Below, piece by piece: positions 13,401 through 27,200 of a stretch of DNA of 64,000 bases (its first letter is position 1; each line of letters begins with the position of its first letter). The translations under genes were made by a program, and so were the position numbers. The DNA lies in NCBI RefSeq assembly GCF_002078875.1, contig NC_034412.1, forward strand, positions 80,927,575 to 80,991,574. The letters run 5' to 3'. This DNA comes from Numida meleagris. Lineage: Eukaryota; Chordata; Aves; Galliformes; Numididae. Under the pieces are notes generated by a model that saw only the letters and a list, made by a program, of their open reading frames with translations, was not told the DNA's origin and searched no databases.

Positions 13401-14420
13401 GAACATTGTCAATTTTGTATTTTGTGCCCTGACCTAATTTTGTGCAAGTGTAATTTTGGCCTGGCGTTTCAATTCAGATCAGGTTGGTCCTGCTGAGTGA
13501 CTCAGTGACTAATGCCAACTCTCAAGAAGCCATAGCCTTTGTGAATGTTGGTCAACAACTTCATTAAGTAGGATAGGCTCCATTTTGATTTGTAAGAGGC
13601 CAGACAAATGAGAAAACACAATGGTAGGTAAAGTGCATGGTAGCTAAAGAGTACCTACATGCCCAGGTACTTGTGATGCTGTTATTGAAACCCAGTTCCA
13701 TCTGCCCCATCCACAATTCCAATTCTTTGCCCATATCTTTTATTAGGCTGCATTTAAAACCAGGCTGCAAACAGAGGTGTTCCATATTAATCAAGGTTAC
13801 TGTACATAAAGATTTTGTTAGCCTCATTTTGGCAGCCATTATTGCCAACACAGAGTATTGCATTTCTGTAGTGTAGAAAGTATTTTGGAGGATGCTATTT
13901 GCTAGCACTTTGCTGTACGGTTGGGGCTTTTTGAGTTCTTGGTTAGTGACCAACAACTTCTGATGGGCTCTGGAAAGTCTCCATTCAACTTCCCAGATTT
14001 TATAATTTCATTGCAGGTTAGATAACGACTATTTTGTTAGCCTCAGACATACTGGTGGCAAATTGGCACAAAGGTGTTTAGGCCAGGATGTCCTGGCAGC
14101 AAAGTGAAAACGACCTAAATACCCCCAGGAAAGCACTCCCAGGCATGCAATAAAAAGACACACTGTAAGTAAGGTTTTTGTGTGTGTGTGTGTGTGTTTG
14201 TTTAACACTTGAGACTGATGTTACGGAAATGACATTTTCCATCCTTTGTCTCTTTGGCTACAAAGTGGGAATAACAACACTACCTCAGAGATGATTTGAG
14301 GATAATGTCTAACTTCACAAGATGCCTAATCTTATGGCACTGAAGGCTATTTAGTACCTAGGCACTGGGTTATCTGTTTTCCAGGAAGCACGATGGCAAG
14401 CAGCCACTCCTGTAAGACCA
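10441..14420. other. Intergenic DNA upstream of the ADGRA3 promoter
   Basis: AT-rich and without a supportable gene. It holds a poly-T tract near 10569-10589, an A-rich tract near 12478-12503 and a (GT)n microsatellite near 14179. A 130-codon minus-strand open frame (13564-13956) shows no domain or codon signature I recognise and is treated as chance. Confidence 0.6.
14178..14198. repeat. (GT)n microsatellite
   Basis: About ten uninterrupted TG units within TTTTTGTGTGTG...TTTGTTT, roughly 240 bp before the CpG island. Confidence 0.9.
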
Positions 14421-14695
14421 AGGATTCACAGTGCGGGACGAGCTGTGCCGCAGGGAGGCAAACTGCACTGCTCTACATGGGTAACATGGGCCATGAAGCA
14501 TCAGCGTCCCACAGAAAGTTGGGGACAAACGGGCCGGCAGAAATGGAGCTACCGCCCGGGCAGAGGCCAGGCCGTAAAACAGGCCTCGCCTGCACCGCAG
14601 CCACTGAAGAGCAGCCCCCGACTCATCAAGCCGCACCCCTCGCCCCTCTCCTCCGGGGAGCAGCACCTCCCCGTCGCACCCCCTCAGCCGGTGAC

Positions 14696-14706
14696 GCGCA
14701 GGCGCA
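14696..14706. promoter_or_regulatory. NRF1-like binding site
   Basis: GCGCAGGCGCA matches the common NRF1 variant of the palindromic GCGCAYGCGC consensus. It lies inside the CpG island about 320 bp before the start codon. Function is inferred from motif match and position only. Confidence 0.4.
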
Positions 14707-15025
14707 GTGAGGACCGCCACGGCGGCGGCGCTTGTGCAGCGAGGCCGGGGCCCGGCGGGCGCGCTGCCGCGGGGTTCTCACACCGGCGGAAGGCGGCGCT
14801 GCTGCCGCTGCGCGGGGGGCCCTCCCGGCCCCGACACAAAGACGAGGGCGGGTGCGGCGGTGGCAGCTCCGGCCCGCCACCCCCCGGCACCACATGGTGG
14901 CGGAACCAGGGCCGCGCCTAGCGCCGCCCCCGCGGAGCTAAGTGAGGCCCCGGCGAGCCGCGCTCCTTGCCCGCTCCTCTCTCATCCGGCACCTCCAGAA
15001 GGAGCGGAGCGGGGCCCCGAGCGCC

Positions 15026-15291
15026 ATGCTGCCCCCGCTCCGCCGCGCCCCGTGCCGCTCGCTTCGCCCCCGTGCCCGCCGCCCTGCGCGCCTCCTGGCC
15101 GCGCTCCTTCTTCTGGCGGCGCTGAGGGGTGGCGGCACCGCGCTGCCCCCGGGCTGTAAGTACGACGGGCGCCCCAAAAGCTCCGGCAAAGCGGCGGCTG
15201 GCGGCCCGTTGGAGGTGAAGGTGGTATGCAGCAACCTGGAGCTCGCTCATGTCCTGCCTCCCGAGGCTCTGCCCAACCGGACGGTCACGCT
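15026..15291 (+). CDS. ADGRA3: ADGRA3 exon 1: signal peptide and LRR N-terminal cap
   Basis: The start is the first ATG in this frame within the CpG island, with a purine (G) at -3. It encodes a long Arg-rich n-region (residues 1-22), a Leu/Ala hydrophobic core (23-33) and a likely signal peptidase site near GTA/LP (about residue 39). A Cys-containing cap follows (C44 and a VVCSN Cys) up to PNRTVTL. The donor is CT|GTGAGT, leaving two bases of a Leu codon (phase 2). The basic n-region is longer than usual for a signal peptide. Confidence 0.93.
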
Positions 15292-18200
15292 GTGAGTACG
15301 GTCCCGGGGGTGGTGATTTTTGGGGGGGCGGGGGGAGAAGCGGTTCGTGAAGCGCTGTGCGGGCGGCGGCACGGGGGCTGCGCGGGGCGGTCCCGCCCCG
15401 CTGTGCATCGTCCCCGTGCTCCCAGCTCCGTCCTTCGTCCCGTTTACGTTCAGGCTTGTTATTCCTACGTGGACTTGATCCGAGCTCATCCACTTGAATA
15501 ACAAGTTTTAAGCAGGATGTGCGGCTTATTCCAAACTAAGAAATGTATTGCTCTTCACATGAAGGGTTTGCAATTTGTGTTTTGTTTTTTGTTTTTTTTT
15601 TTCCTTCCTGAGACATTAACCGAAGCTGTGCAGTAACACTGAATTTCAGCAGCAATGGCCAAAAAAAGCAGTGTCCTTTTTTTAGGGAGCCTGTTGCTAC
15701 TGTAGGAGGACTCAAGTGCGGTTTAGTAGCGTGCAAGAAAGTTGATGAAAAGAGACTGTAGCATAGGTGCTTACTTATTTTGCTGGAATGAATGTCTCTA
15801 GGGATGGGACATCCACCACATCTCTGGGCAGCCTGTTCCAGTGCCTTACCGCCCTTACTGTAAATGTTTTCTTTATACAGTCTGTGGTGATAGGACAAGA
15901 GGAAATGGTTTCAAACGAAAAGAGGAGAGATTTAGATCTCCTCTTTTTTGTGGCTTGATGAGAAATTTAGATCTAAATCTCTCCTCTTTTCATTTGAAAC
16001 CATTTCCTCTTGTCCTATCACCACAGACCCTGCTGAAGAGTCTGTCCCCTTCTTTCTTCTAGCTCCCCTTTAGATACTGAAAGGCTGCTATCAGGTCACT
16101 TCTCCACGCTGAAGAGCTCCAGTTCTCCCAGCCTGTCCTCATAGGAGAGGTGTTCCATCCCTTGGATCATTTTTGTGACCCTCCTCTGGACATGCTCTAA
16201 CAGATCCATGTCACTAAATGTATGTATTTTTGTCCTGAGAACCACAGTTAGACTGTTGCCTTTGTGAACTTTGACAGCACTTAAACCTGACAGAAGGGCT
16301 CCTTTGGGAAGTTAAAGTGAGATGTGTACGCCAGTCAGTGGGAGAAGAGAAGACCAAAAAAGAGAGGGCCTAAGTAGTTGCTCTCAGCTTGTCAATGTGC
16401 CAGGGGTCAGAGTATTTCTAAATGACCTGTGAGAAATGACTGGAAATGTTCATGTGTGAAGTTTCTGAAGTAGAAAGGAAAGGAAAAAGTGAAAGGTGAC
16501 AACTCTTTGATCAACAAATTGATTTTGGTCTTTGTTAGCCATAAGTGCTGTGCAGCTGATTAGCTGTTAAAAATACAGTATTATCCACAAAAAAAGATAA
16601 AAGTATGTTTTAGTCGGGGTGATATGCTGAAGTTGACAGTGGGGGTCTTTTGATTCACAAAGCTTGGAGTCACAGCTGTGATTGCTGTGAAAGACAAGCA
16701 GATATCAAATATAGCATCCTTGCTGTGAATGGACCTTTGTTCATAATTGCAGTGACAGAAGAATTTGGAAGAATTCATTTAATTTTGATTCTTCATACTC
16801 CTTCATTATCTAGAGCATATCTTCATACAGTAATTAGTTGCGTTCACTTCTAACCAGCCTTTGAAGTTTGATTACTTCTGAAACAGATTTTCCCTTCAAT
16901 GCTCCTAACTTTTTAAATGACTTAACTGGAAAACACATTGTTTCTTGTTGTTTTCTATAGTAAGTATCATAACTGTGTTGATACAATTAATGTGAATGCA
17001 CACTTTGAAATTTTTACTTAAATGATAGACAATGATTATTAAACTGATGCTTCTGATTTTTCTAAGTAAGTAGACACAGTGGCTGTTGTGTTTCGGGATC
17101 TTTCAGATTTCTTCATTTCTGAGGTATAACTTTCTATATCTCTGAGATCATTATACTGAGTGAGTGTTTACCTGGTTAGAAAGTGTTAGTGATTTTTTAG
17201 TTGGGTTGCCATGTGCCATTACGTGCAATTTCACTAACATGTTGTTCAGTAGTGGCTGAGTTAATTGTTAGTAATTTTGGAAAAAGATTAGATTTTTTTT
17301 TTCCTCCAAGCTGATACTTGGAACTGCAGTAGGTGGTAGGTAGCGGAAGGCTGTCTGATTAGAGCCAAACTGCCCTGAATTATCTTGAATCTTGATTCTT
17401 GTGGGATTCTTCTATTAAGATAAGTCCTACTTCTATTATAGCTTTCTGGTTTAGTGGATCCCTGCAGAGATAAGTAGCTGAAAATAGATCACTATTGTGT
17501 AAATCAGCTGTGTTTTAATTCAGTTAATTTTCTTTTACGTTGGCTCTTACTTCGCACAAAGCAATTTTAAATATGAAGACTTTTATATAGTTTTATATAA
17601 ACAATGTATTTTTCTGGAAGTGAGCTAGGAAGGACTGAAATGGTTGTATCCTGAGAATCCTGATTCCATCCTCATCGCTGTTCAAACTCTTACATTTCTA
17701 GTAGATGAACTGCTGTGCTTCTAGGATTTGCACCTCTGTATTTTTCCTTCTGACGTATTTTTGAGGATAAAACTGTCTAAAAAGTGAGGAAAAGAAAATC
17801 AGAGGAAATAAGAAGGAACAAGTTTTCATCAGAGGATGATGGTTGGGCTCATTCATTCTTGCACATTGTTGTAGTTGGTGGTTAATAATGGTGTTGGTAG
17901 GTTTGACAAGGTCACAACTTAGGAAGTGGCTGGCTTTTGTTTGCCTCAAAACCTTTCATTGCCCTAGTAATTTAGGTCGCTACTGGTTACAGTTACTTAG
18001 AGCTGGAACTGTAGTTCCAGTTCAGGAAAAAAAAATCCTAACAATTTCAATTAATAAAGGATAAAGTAAGTTTGCGTTGTGGTTGAAAAGGGAAAGCAAA
18101 CACTGAAATAAGTGCATTAAAGTATAGAGAGATGGGTACAGGAGAATAAGTAATGTTTAGGATTTAGGACTGTGAGTTGAGATTCCTTTAGAGTCTAATT

Positions 18201-21200
18201 AGAATTAGCTATTGCTTTACTAAGCAGTTACTCACATTCACCTTGAAATTTGAACTTCAGTTATGGCCAAGGAAGGGACTTGTAGCCTTATATAATAAAA
18301 AGTGATTGGGATGCAAATGAAGGGTGTACCTACGTGAACATCCACAGATTGCTTTGACCTTTGTAGTTTAACCGGCCAGATGAGATGCTTTTGGTGTGAA
18401 GATAATAAAACTGGGTGAATGTAACTTCGTTCTTTGTCTACTATATTTCAGTAGATACTGAAGTCACTGCCATGATTCACATTTAAATAAGGAACAGGAG
18501 CATGCTATACCTTGTGCAGTAGGGGTTTGAGATAAGATAACCATTGCTGATGTTTCTTCCATGCAAGCTCAGCTGATGATTTCACAACTTTTTCTGTTGA
18601 GCAGAGTGCTATCCCGCTGAAGGCAAGCCAGTGAAGTTAAAGTCCTTGTTGAGAATTTTAGTCACTAGTTTACATAAAAGTTATCCTACGGGAATGTGTA
18701 TGAATGGAGGAAATGCATGTATATCCAGTGAAGGACAGTGTTTCTGAAACGGAGCTTACTGATCTGCAAGTGGTTTTGCTTAGCCCCATGCTCTGAAAGG
18801 AACACATGAATATCAGTGTTTGCACTTGCAAGTGTTAGCGTTTACAAGCCATTAGATTAGCCTGGATTTATGTTCAGAACTGTTCAAAGATACAGTTACC
18901 TGGACTGCTATTGAGAAACATCTAAAAATGTCAAATTTCTTGCCCGCTTCCCAAATACAACAGTATCAAACTACATCCATTGAGCAACTCAAAGGCATAT
19001 TTATTTGGCCTTCCAAGTACCTTCAAAGCCTTTCCATTTTTTTTAACGTAAATTCCTAAATTCCCAGCTTTTCATAGCAAAACATCACTCATGTTACAAG
19101 GAATCACTCCTATCACAGCATGTGATTGCACTGTAATTACAGCAACTGTGTGTAGTTACATGAGTAATTTTTTCCTACTTGCAGTAAGTGGACTCTTCAA
19201 GTTCTAGAAATAAAGCTTATTGTTATTTTACAGTGACTTATATTTACAGTTTTTAATACTCTTCCTTCTTTAAGGCATCATCTGTTGCTTTGCTAAACTG
19301 TTTTATTAATTTCCCTTCCTTTGTAGAGCCTTTATTGTGTGTGAGAAAAAGTGTCTTTTACCAAGAAATTGTCAAACAGGAAAAACTGGCATGGTAAATG
19401 TATTCAGTGGAAGTTTCCCTCTTCTTTCTTTTAAAGTACATTTCCATTATTAACTTGAGTGGTACTCTTGACAGCTAATCCCTTTTTTGTTAATGTAGTC
19501 TATCTGAGACTGTTGTAAGTGCTCTGTACTAATAACTTCAACAGTGATAACATTTTTTGAAGACACAAAGGGCTAATAACTCCCATTAAAACTTATCTTA
19601 AAATTTTCTTCAGTCCTTGGATACGTGAACTGAGCAAAATACGTGTTTCTCAAGAATACGTGGCAGTACGGAGACAGTACAGCACTCGAGAATTGTCACA
19701 TCCACAATTTACCAGTGGCATTCTACCTGCAAGAATTGTTTGTGGTGTTTCATTTTCTGTTAGGCTTGTATTCTTGTAGATCTATGCAGTATATACCTAT
19801 CATTTGTGTACATTTTTTTTTACCTTGTTGAGAAGATAGCAATCCGCATTGAAAATCATATAACATTTTACTTTCTGTGATTCTATGAAATAGGATATAA
19901 TTAGCTAAGTTGGAAAAGACCTACAAATCATCCAGTCCAACCATCCACCTACCACCAATAACCCCACTAAACCATGTCTCTCAATACAACGTCTAAACGT
20001 TTCTTGAACACCTCCAGGGACGGTGACTCAACCACCTCCCCGGGCAGCCCATTCCAGCGCCTGACCACTCTTTCAGAAAAGTAGTATTTCCTCATGTCCA
20101 GCCTAAATCTCCCCTGGCGCAACTTGAGGCCATCCTCCCTTGTCCTGTCACTAGTTACAAGAGAGAAGAGGCCGACCCCCAGCTCACTACAACCTCCCTT
20201 CAGGTAGTTGTAGAGAGCGATAAGGTCACCACTGATTCATCATTGTGGGGTTGTTATTACAGGATATTGAGTACCTACAGTGTTGTTTTCTAAATATGTA
20301 TGCTCTCATGTATATTTGAGCATTGCTAGAACACTTAGGTCACAACTTGAACAGCATTTTCTTCTAATTGGTAATATTTTGTTCTACCTAAATAACTGCT
20401 GAACTTCTGAAGGTGTCATTATGTTATTTATTATGTGTGCACTGGGGCACTCATTTTTGTATAGTGTTCTGCTGTTTCTTATAGCGTTGTAGTAATGTCT
20501 TTAACATACATTGTGAATAAATGGTGATTATTATATACATATATGGTGAACATATATGTTCATAAAGGGTGATTGTCATTGGTAATAATCTTCATACGAT
20601 AATGATGACATCAATGTATACTAGTATTTTTTAAGATTCTTCCATGCAAATGTGTTCAAATTTTTCAAGTCCCTTTCAAAGAGGTTATTGTACTTCTAAT
20701 CAATACATGACATAATGAAACACAGCTTTTTATCATGGGTACTACTGGAGGCAATTGTTGCATGTGGGAGGCTTAGATTTTGAATGGGAGATATGTGTTT
20801 ATGTACTTAGATGCTAAGTAAGAGAGGAGGATAGAGGTAAATTCTGCAAAATTCTGGAGAACAAATTTAAGATTTTGTAATAAGGCAAAATTCAATGTCT
20901 TAATTTTTGGAGCTAAAATATTTATGTAGAATTGCCCAGAACCTTTTATTCCCCAAGAAGATAGCCATATATGCAGTGCTCTTTATACGTGCATTTCAAT
21001 GTGCTGCTCAGTATTTAGTCTCAAAAATTGGTATTTTCATCTTTAGGACCAACACTTTTTTCTTCTTTTTTTTAAATCATTGTTGATGAGCAGTATGCCT
21101 GTTTTTTGTTCTGCAAATTTGCAAAATCTTAAGACTTTACATTTAAAAGTTAAGAGTTGAAGAAATGCAAGTAGATCTTGTGCTGCATCAGTGAACGAGG

Positions 21201-24200
21201 AATGTGGTTTGGATGTGGTGCTCGGGAATGTGATTTAGTGGTGGGTTGTTAGAGTTAAGGTAGCATGGTTTGGTTTCAGTTGGACTTGATGATCTTGAAG
21301 GTCTTTTCCAGCCTGAGCTATTCTGTGATTCTAAGTTGTGCTCAGATTTCTAAAATCATCCTGTCAGAAGGATCTTAACCCTATCTACCGCCTCAAAGGC
21401 ATGTTTCAGGGCAACAACAGCCCTCAGAAGGAACCCTCACAGCAGTGTTGATGTTCTCGTTAAACCTGCCCTTTTCTGTGGTTGGCAGTGAGTAGATGTT
21501 ACAGCTCTGTGCTGGAGAATGAGAGCCTCTTCCTCCTGCTCTCCCTGCTTCTGACACAGCGATGGTCTGGAGCAAGGAACAGTGAAGTAAAGTCTCACCA
21601 CTGACAGCAGAAAGTGATATCCGTGTTAGCTGACTGAAATGCTGCCACCTGAGCAGGAGTGCTGGGCCTGCGCCTTCACCTCCTGGCTCTGGCTCTGTGG
21701 GTGGCTTGCTCTTCCTTCTTTGTATGGCTCCACATGCAGTCAGTCCGAGGAGCTAAACTATTCCAAACCTATTAACTTCTATAGGGTTAGGATATAAATT
21801 ATTGTGCAGATGTGTTTGTGTGTTAGCAGTTGACAGGAAGTACCTGCAAACATGTCTAGACAAACCATGTCTAGACAAAGCACTTTCTTATCAGGTAATT
21901 TACTCACTGGAAATATAAATACATGAGACTGTGGGTTTGACAGCGTATGCTATAATTAATATTTCTGTGATAGGACTTAAAGAACTTACTGGCTATAGCA
22001 GCTTAAGTTAAGAGGGTCTGGCTAGACTTGGGTGTGCCATGTCTCCTGTAAAGTGAGCTATTCTGCATGTATATATGGGGGTTGGAGAAGAAGGGTAAGC
22101 TTGCACTGAAATGCAAGGGAGAATCCTAAAAATTGTGCATCAGTTGGAGAAGGGAAAGCCAGGAAGGAGCAGAAGGAAGGGGAGTAAGGCAGGAGGGTTG
22201 CAGCAGAAGTCGATCATCTCTTAAACTGATGCAGATGCTACGGATAGAGAGGGGTTAGAAGAGAACTTGGAGGAAGTTTCTGAGGATGTTGTGGTCACAG
22301 GGGTTAGGTTACCAGTGCTTGTGGTTAGCTTTAGGACCAGCAACCCAGCGAGGGGGGGAAAAAGCTGGATGCTACTTTGTACTTCTCGTTTTCTATCGTA
22401 GGTAGGCTTTCCAGACTAGGCTGAGTACTAGAAAGAGAGGTTTGGTTGTGAAGCTTATAATTTCTTGCCATGGTAGTATCGTCTTCAGCAGCGTTGCTAT
22501 TCATTGCTGCATTCTGCTTTCTCTCTCCTTTTCCAAGTTGTTTTTTATTTAGTATTTTTCTTTGTTACGTACTCCAGTGATGTGCACTGTATTTCACTAG
22601 AAATCAAGATTTCTGTCCTTAAATGTAATGAGTAAAGCATGTACATGTATAAAGCGTAACACATGGAATAGCAGCCTACAGAATGTGCATCATTGTCTTT
22701 ATAAATTAAAGACACTGGGATTATGCAGAAAAAAATAAAGATTAGTCGTTACTTCATATAAAGTTAATACATTTCCACTTAAAAATGGAAAGATATGAAT
22801 AGGTTTAATTTGGTAACTTCATTACTTTGTGTTTTAGTTCACAATTGTAATATTACCTGATGTGCATAATAATAACATTGTGCAGAAGATTCATTAACTG
22901 TTGTGAACTTCTATTTTGGAAATGCTTCATTGCTAAGCTTCCTGAATTGTGTTGGTTTTTGTTCTCCTCTAGCAGGGGCTTTGGAAAGATTCATAATTCT
23001 TTTTCTGTATAATAGCTTGTAGCTTGTTTTCATTTCAGGGTTTACTTTTAAGCAAGTACTGTTCATGATCTGCTCAGCACATTACTTGATGTTGCTTTGC
23101 TTTTGACACCAGTAACTCTCTAGAAGGCAAACTGCTAACTGTTGAAAAATATTGTTTTTGTGTCCTGGCTAAATCACAGCTTCTACAAGTTAAACTTTGA
23201 AAAATATTTATTTTTGCATGTTCACTGCTTTCAACAGAAAGGACAGTACAGATGGTTATGTAGCCTAATTTTTGCTAGTGGCCACTTTCCCAGTCCTTAG
23301 AGTATACAACTATCACCATGAAATGATCTGATTTATTTTCTGCTTCCTGACTCTCTGTTTGAGTCTCTTAAGTTGTGTTCTGAAAGCTGCTTCAACAATC
23401 AGCTAAAAGTTATGTCATCTCCCCATCTTTGTACTTCTTGGAGACCAATTTGACTATTCTGTAGTGTTAATGGAGTTGTGTATTTTAGTAGCGTCCTATG
23501 AAAGGAGTCATTTGTGAAGTTTGGAGATGAATTCTGAATTCCTGACTAGCTGAGTCTTGGCTTAGTAGTAGTAGTAGTTTTAGTAGAACAAAGCTTTTTG
23601 CACATAGTGGTTTATTACCTCACTCTAAAGGTAAAAACAAAACAAGTCTTGATTCTTTCTTCTTTTTATTTTTTCCCCTTCTTTTACTGCTGAAATGACT
23701 GATGGCAGCAACTTTATCTGCTCCTAAGTCATCTAAGTGTTTTGCATAGTAGCAATTGGGCATCGGTTGCTAAAGATCTTGCCAATTAATGAGTCAGAGG
23801 TGAGTTTCTTTGCAGAGTTTTACTAAGCTCTGAAGTAAAGTGAAAGCAAGGCTTTCCAAACCTAACTATACTTGATAAAGGAAAACTTCAGCACTGTTCA
23901 TAGGCTAAGTGAAAGTTTGGGGCAGCCTTTGTGTTTCATTTCCTATGGGGAGGGGATTGTTACTGTGTTGCATTGTTTCAGGTTCCCTCTTTACAACCAT
24001 TCCATTCTAGGAAAAGGGAATTATAGAGCCTACTTTTCAGCTGCCTTTTCCTGTTAATGTTGTGACTGTATATTCACATGAGGTAGTTCCACATCCCAGT
24101 TTGTATTCTTACACAGAGGATGGGTAGTGGACAAGCAAAACACATTTGATTCAAGCAGGTTTTGTTGATCTTTTTTAAAACAACAGCAATAGCCGATATC

Positions 24201-27200
24201 TGATCTGCAGCTTATAAGACACACAGGGCATTGGTGATGCTTGAGTATGGGAACCTCTTCATGAATCCTTCAGATGCATCATTTCTGTTGTTGGGTCACA
24301 GAAGAGCTGGACAAGACAAGAACGAGGGAGATTTCTCTCTCTTTCCCTTTAAATGGAAATTTTTCCCTTTAAACTTAATGATGGAAAAGTTCAAGTATTT
24401 TCAGAATTACTTCCCTCCTGGGAAGAATTATGTTTTTAAACTGATAACTTAAAGTTATTATTGATCACAAATAATTGTCTGTATTTAAGTGGTACATAAT
24501 AGTTCATCATTTTACTGTACATTAATGCACAGGAATTGTAAAAGTGGATATAAAATGTCTACTTTGAAGTGAGAGCTTTATGGTGCTTTGTCGTGCTATG
24601 CCACATCTCTAAACACTTCTAGTAATGTATAGACTAAGTATATTAATAGCAAGTTTTAAACTGCATTTCTTAGAGATTACACTTACAGCATTAAGTATGA
24701 TGAAATGTCTTAGGTTATATGGAGTGTTGTAAAATCTATCATTTATTGTACTAAACCTTTATGGTTGAGCAACTAACAGCTTTCACAGAAAATACTAAAT
24801 CAAGCTGACTATAATTTGTACATCACACTCCAGAGACAAATTTACCTAGTGCTTAGATATTCAAAGGCTTCCACTTTAAGCCTATTATTTATAGACTGTG
24901 TCAGAAAACTGATTTTTTTAAAACAGAATTGTACTTTTTATTTAGTTTGAATTTAGTTGCAGCTACTTTTGAAGTGGTTTCTCTTCCATCTTACGTAGCT
25001 GTTTGTTTATTTTTCTGGAAAAAGTACAAATAAAATCATTAAATTATGAAATGAAGTCAATTACAAGTAAAATACAGAAGATTTTTGTGCCCCCAAAGAC
25101 TGTAGTGTGTTTGCTTGTGTTGACTTGAATATTTTCTAACCCTCGTTTTTTCTTCTCTTTTTAACCACAGGTCTAAATTAGATTTATGGTTTTTTTGTTT
25201 GTTTTGTTTTGGTTTTTTTTTTTTTTTGCTTCTGCTGTTATGCCATATATTCAGTTTGCATTAAGTGATAATGAGGTTTTTTATAAGCTCCTTCATTCAT
25301 TTTATTTTATTCCTTTTCTTTCTGCATCTGTTTCTGGAACCAGGAAAGATGTGAAAAGAAATGTATACTTTGTTTAGATTGGTTTAGATTGCCAAATGGA
25401 TCCTGTACCTACCTACTATTTCTTCATTCTGCCGAGGATGAATCCTTTCTCACAGTAAAAATAGCTTCAAGACTTAAAGGTCGTCTGATTTTAATGCTGC
25501 AGTTAAGTATTAATAGTTTTTCAGGCATTCCATGCCAAAGATTGTTGTTTTTTTCTTTTTAATTTTTTCTTTTAATATTGAAATATCAGCATTCTGCCTT
25601 GGCAAGCTTCGGTCTCAGAAATACATGTTTTGATTCTGCTCTGTATTGGATCTTCCTTGATGCAGGGAGATCACCCATGGTTCTTTGATTTGTATGTCCG
25701 TCTTTGAAATTTGCGGGGTGTATGTGTGCATGTATATATCTATCTATCTATGTTAGTTGATGTTGAGTTGTTAATGTTGAGTCATTTAGGATATCACAGT
25801 AGCAGACAAGGGGCAGTTTTCCTTGCTTCCTTCCTGTGGGGTAAATTCTGCATCTGATCATGCAGCTTTTTTTTTTTTTTTTTTGCATGAACATATTTTC
25901 TTCTTAGCTTGATGCTGGTGGATGTTACAGGCATTATAGGCATGCTTAACAGCAAATTTTTTTGTATACTTTTAAAAAAATAAGCATTTTTCTTACACTT
26001 TTATCTTCCATCATTCGTATAATCGTTTTTCACCCAGGTCTGAGTGGCTGTTTGGAGTACTGTGCCAATCATGCTTCTGCTGTAGGCGTGTAAATTAATG
26101 TCTTCTGCAGTTTAACGTTACTTATGGAGCATTGGGCACCAGAGATGACTTGAGATCAGCTTCAGAAATACATGGCATAACTGGCAGAGGAGGAGGAGAA
26201 AAGATCTCCTTTAAGCATCAGAACTGCTACCTTGGTTGACTGATTCAGTTTTAACTTCAAGAATTTTCAAACCTCCTGCCTGTCAGAATGAAAGATTCTT
26301 AGAAAATTTCACGAAAATTGTTCAACTGTCTAGATCCTGTGTATGTGTGTGTGATTAAGAGATACTGACTCAAAGTCAGAGCTTTGAGACAAAAAATTGC
26401 CTGCACTGTTTGTTGAAACCATAGATGCTTGTGGCAATCTTTAAGTAGTTTTCTTCTCCAGATTACTCAGTGTAATATATGGCTATGTCAGAATGATGTT
26501 GTTTTCATAGAAGGTATCTCTGTATTTTAGTTTCATCTTATTCTTGATGTGTTTAGAAGTACTAAACCTTGTCATCAGATAATAAATTTTCTGCATAGGA
26601 GGAAAGGTGTGTTTGTTTTTATTGCTACTGTAAAGGATATCTGAAAGATGTAGTAGAGTGGAGAAAATCTCCTAGTGGCAGTTGTTAGTGCTGAAGTAGT
26701 GTGATCCAGCCTGAGGATATAATTGGTGCAAGTGAGGAAGAGAACGGACTTGCTGGATCTGCAGGACACATTTGATAGAGGAGCTGTCAGAAACTGAAGT
26801 GACTGTAGCTGAAGTTATGGAACAGATTGACAGAGTGAATAAATTTTACAGGATGAGATGGCGTGCACTGGAGAGCTTTTAGAAGAACTTGGGGATGGAA
26901 AGTCAAATGATGAATGTCTGAAGTCGCATTTAGAATGAACTAACGTATCCTGTTGTGGGAAGTTCTTCCCCTCCCAAAGCCATGGAGTTCTTCACAATCA
27001 GCAAAATATTGACAAAGATGATCCAGTTGATGGAGTAAGACATAAGAGATTTTCTAAAAGGCATCTTGCAGTCCCTTGCCAAAGGCTTTTGAAGAAAAAT
27101 GTCAGCATAAAATGAGAAAACATTGTGTCAATAGCTAAATTGCTAAAAGATAAGAGCAAATGTGGAAGTAAATGGTCAGTGTTCTCAATGGATTGGAGTC

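Larger units (their letters stand above)
14430..15430. promoter_or_regulatory. ADGRA3: CpG island with the ADGRA3 promoter and 5' UTR
   Basis: The base composition changes abruptly from AT-rich flank to very GC-rich, CpG-dense sequence and returns to AT-rich within intron 1. No TATA box or CCAAT box stands out, as is usual for CpG-island promoters. Visible motifs are an NRF1-like GCGCAGGCGCA (14696-14706), an ETS/GABPA-type CGGAAG (near 14787) and GC-box/Sp1-like G runs inside intron 1 (near 15325). The transcription start cannot be placed exactly; it should lie upstream of the ATG at 15026. Long open frames on both strands here reflect high GC and few stop codons, not extra genes. Confidence 0.75.

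Noticed and set aside
13564..13956. 130-codon minus-strand open frame
   Set aside because: No recognisable domain, no clear splice partners, and a length expected occasionally by chance in this amount of sequence.
14445..15493. Several overlapping open frames of 100-190 codons on both strands
   Set aside because: They lie in the CpG island, where stop codons are rare. Their peptides are Pro/Ala/Arg/Gly-rich without domains. Only the frame starting at 15026 splices into a recognisable protein.
20548..20561. 14-bp palindrome GAACATATATGTTC resembling a steroid response element
   Set aside because: The half-sites are separated by four bases, not the three required for a glucocorticoid/androgen element.
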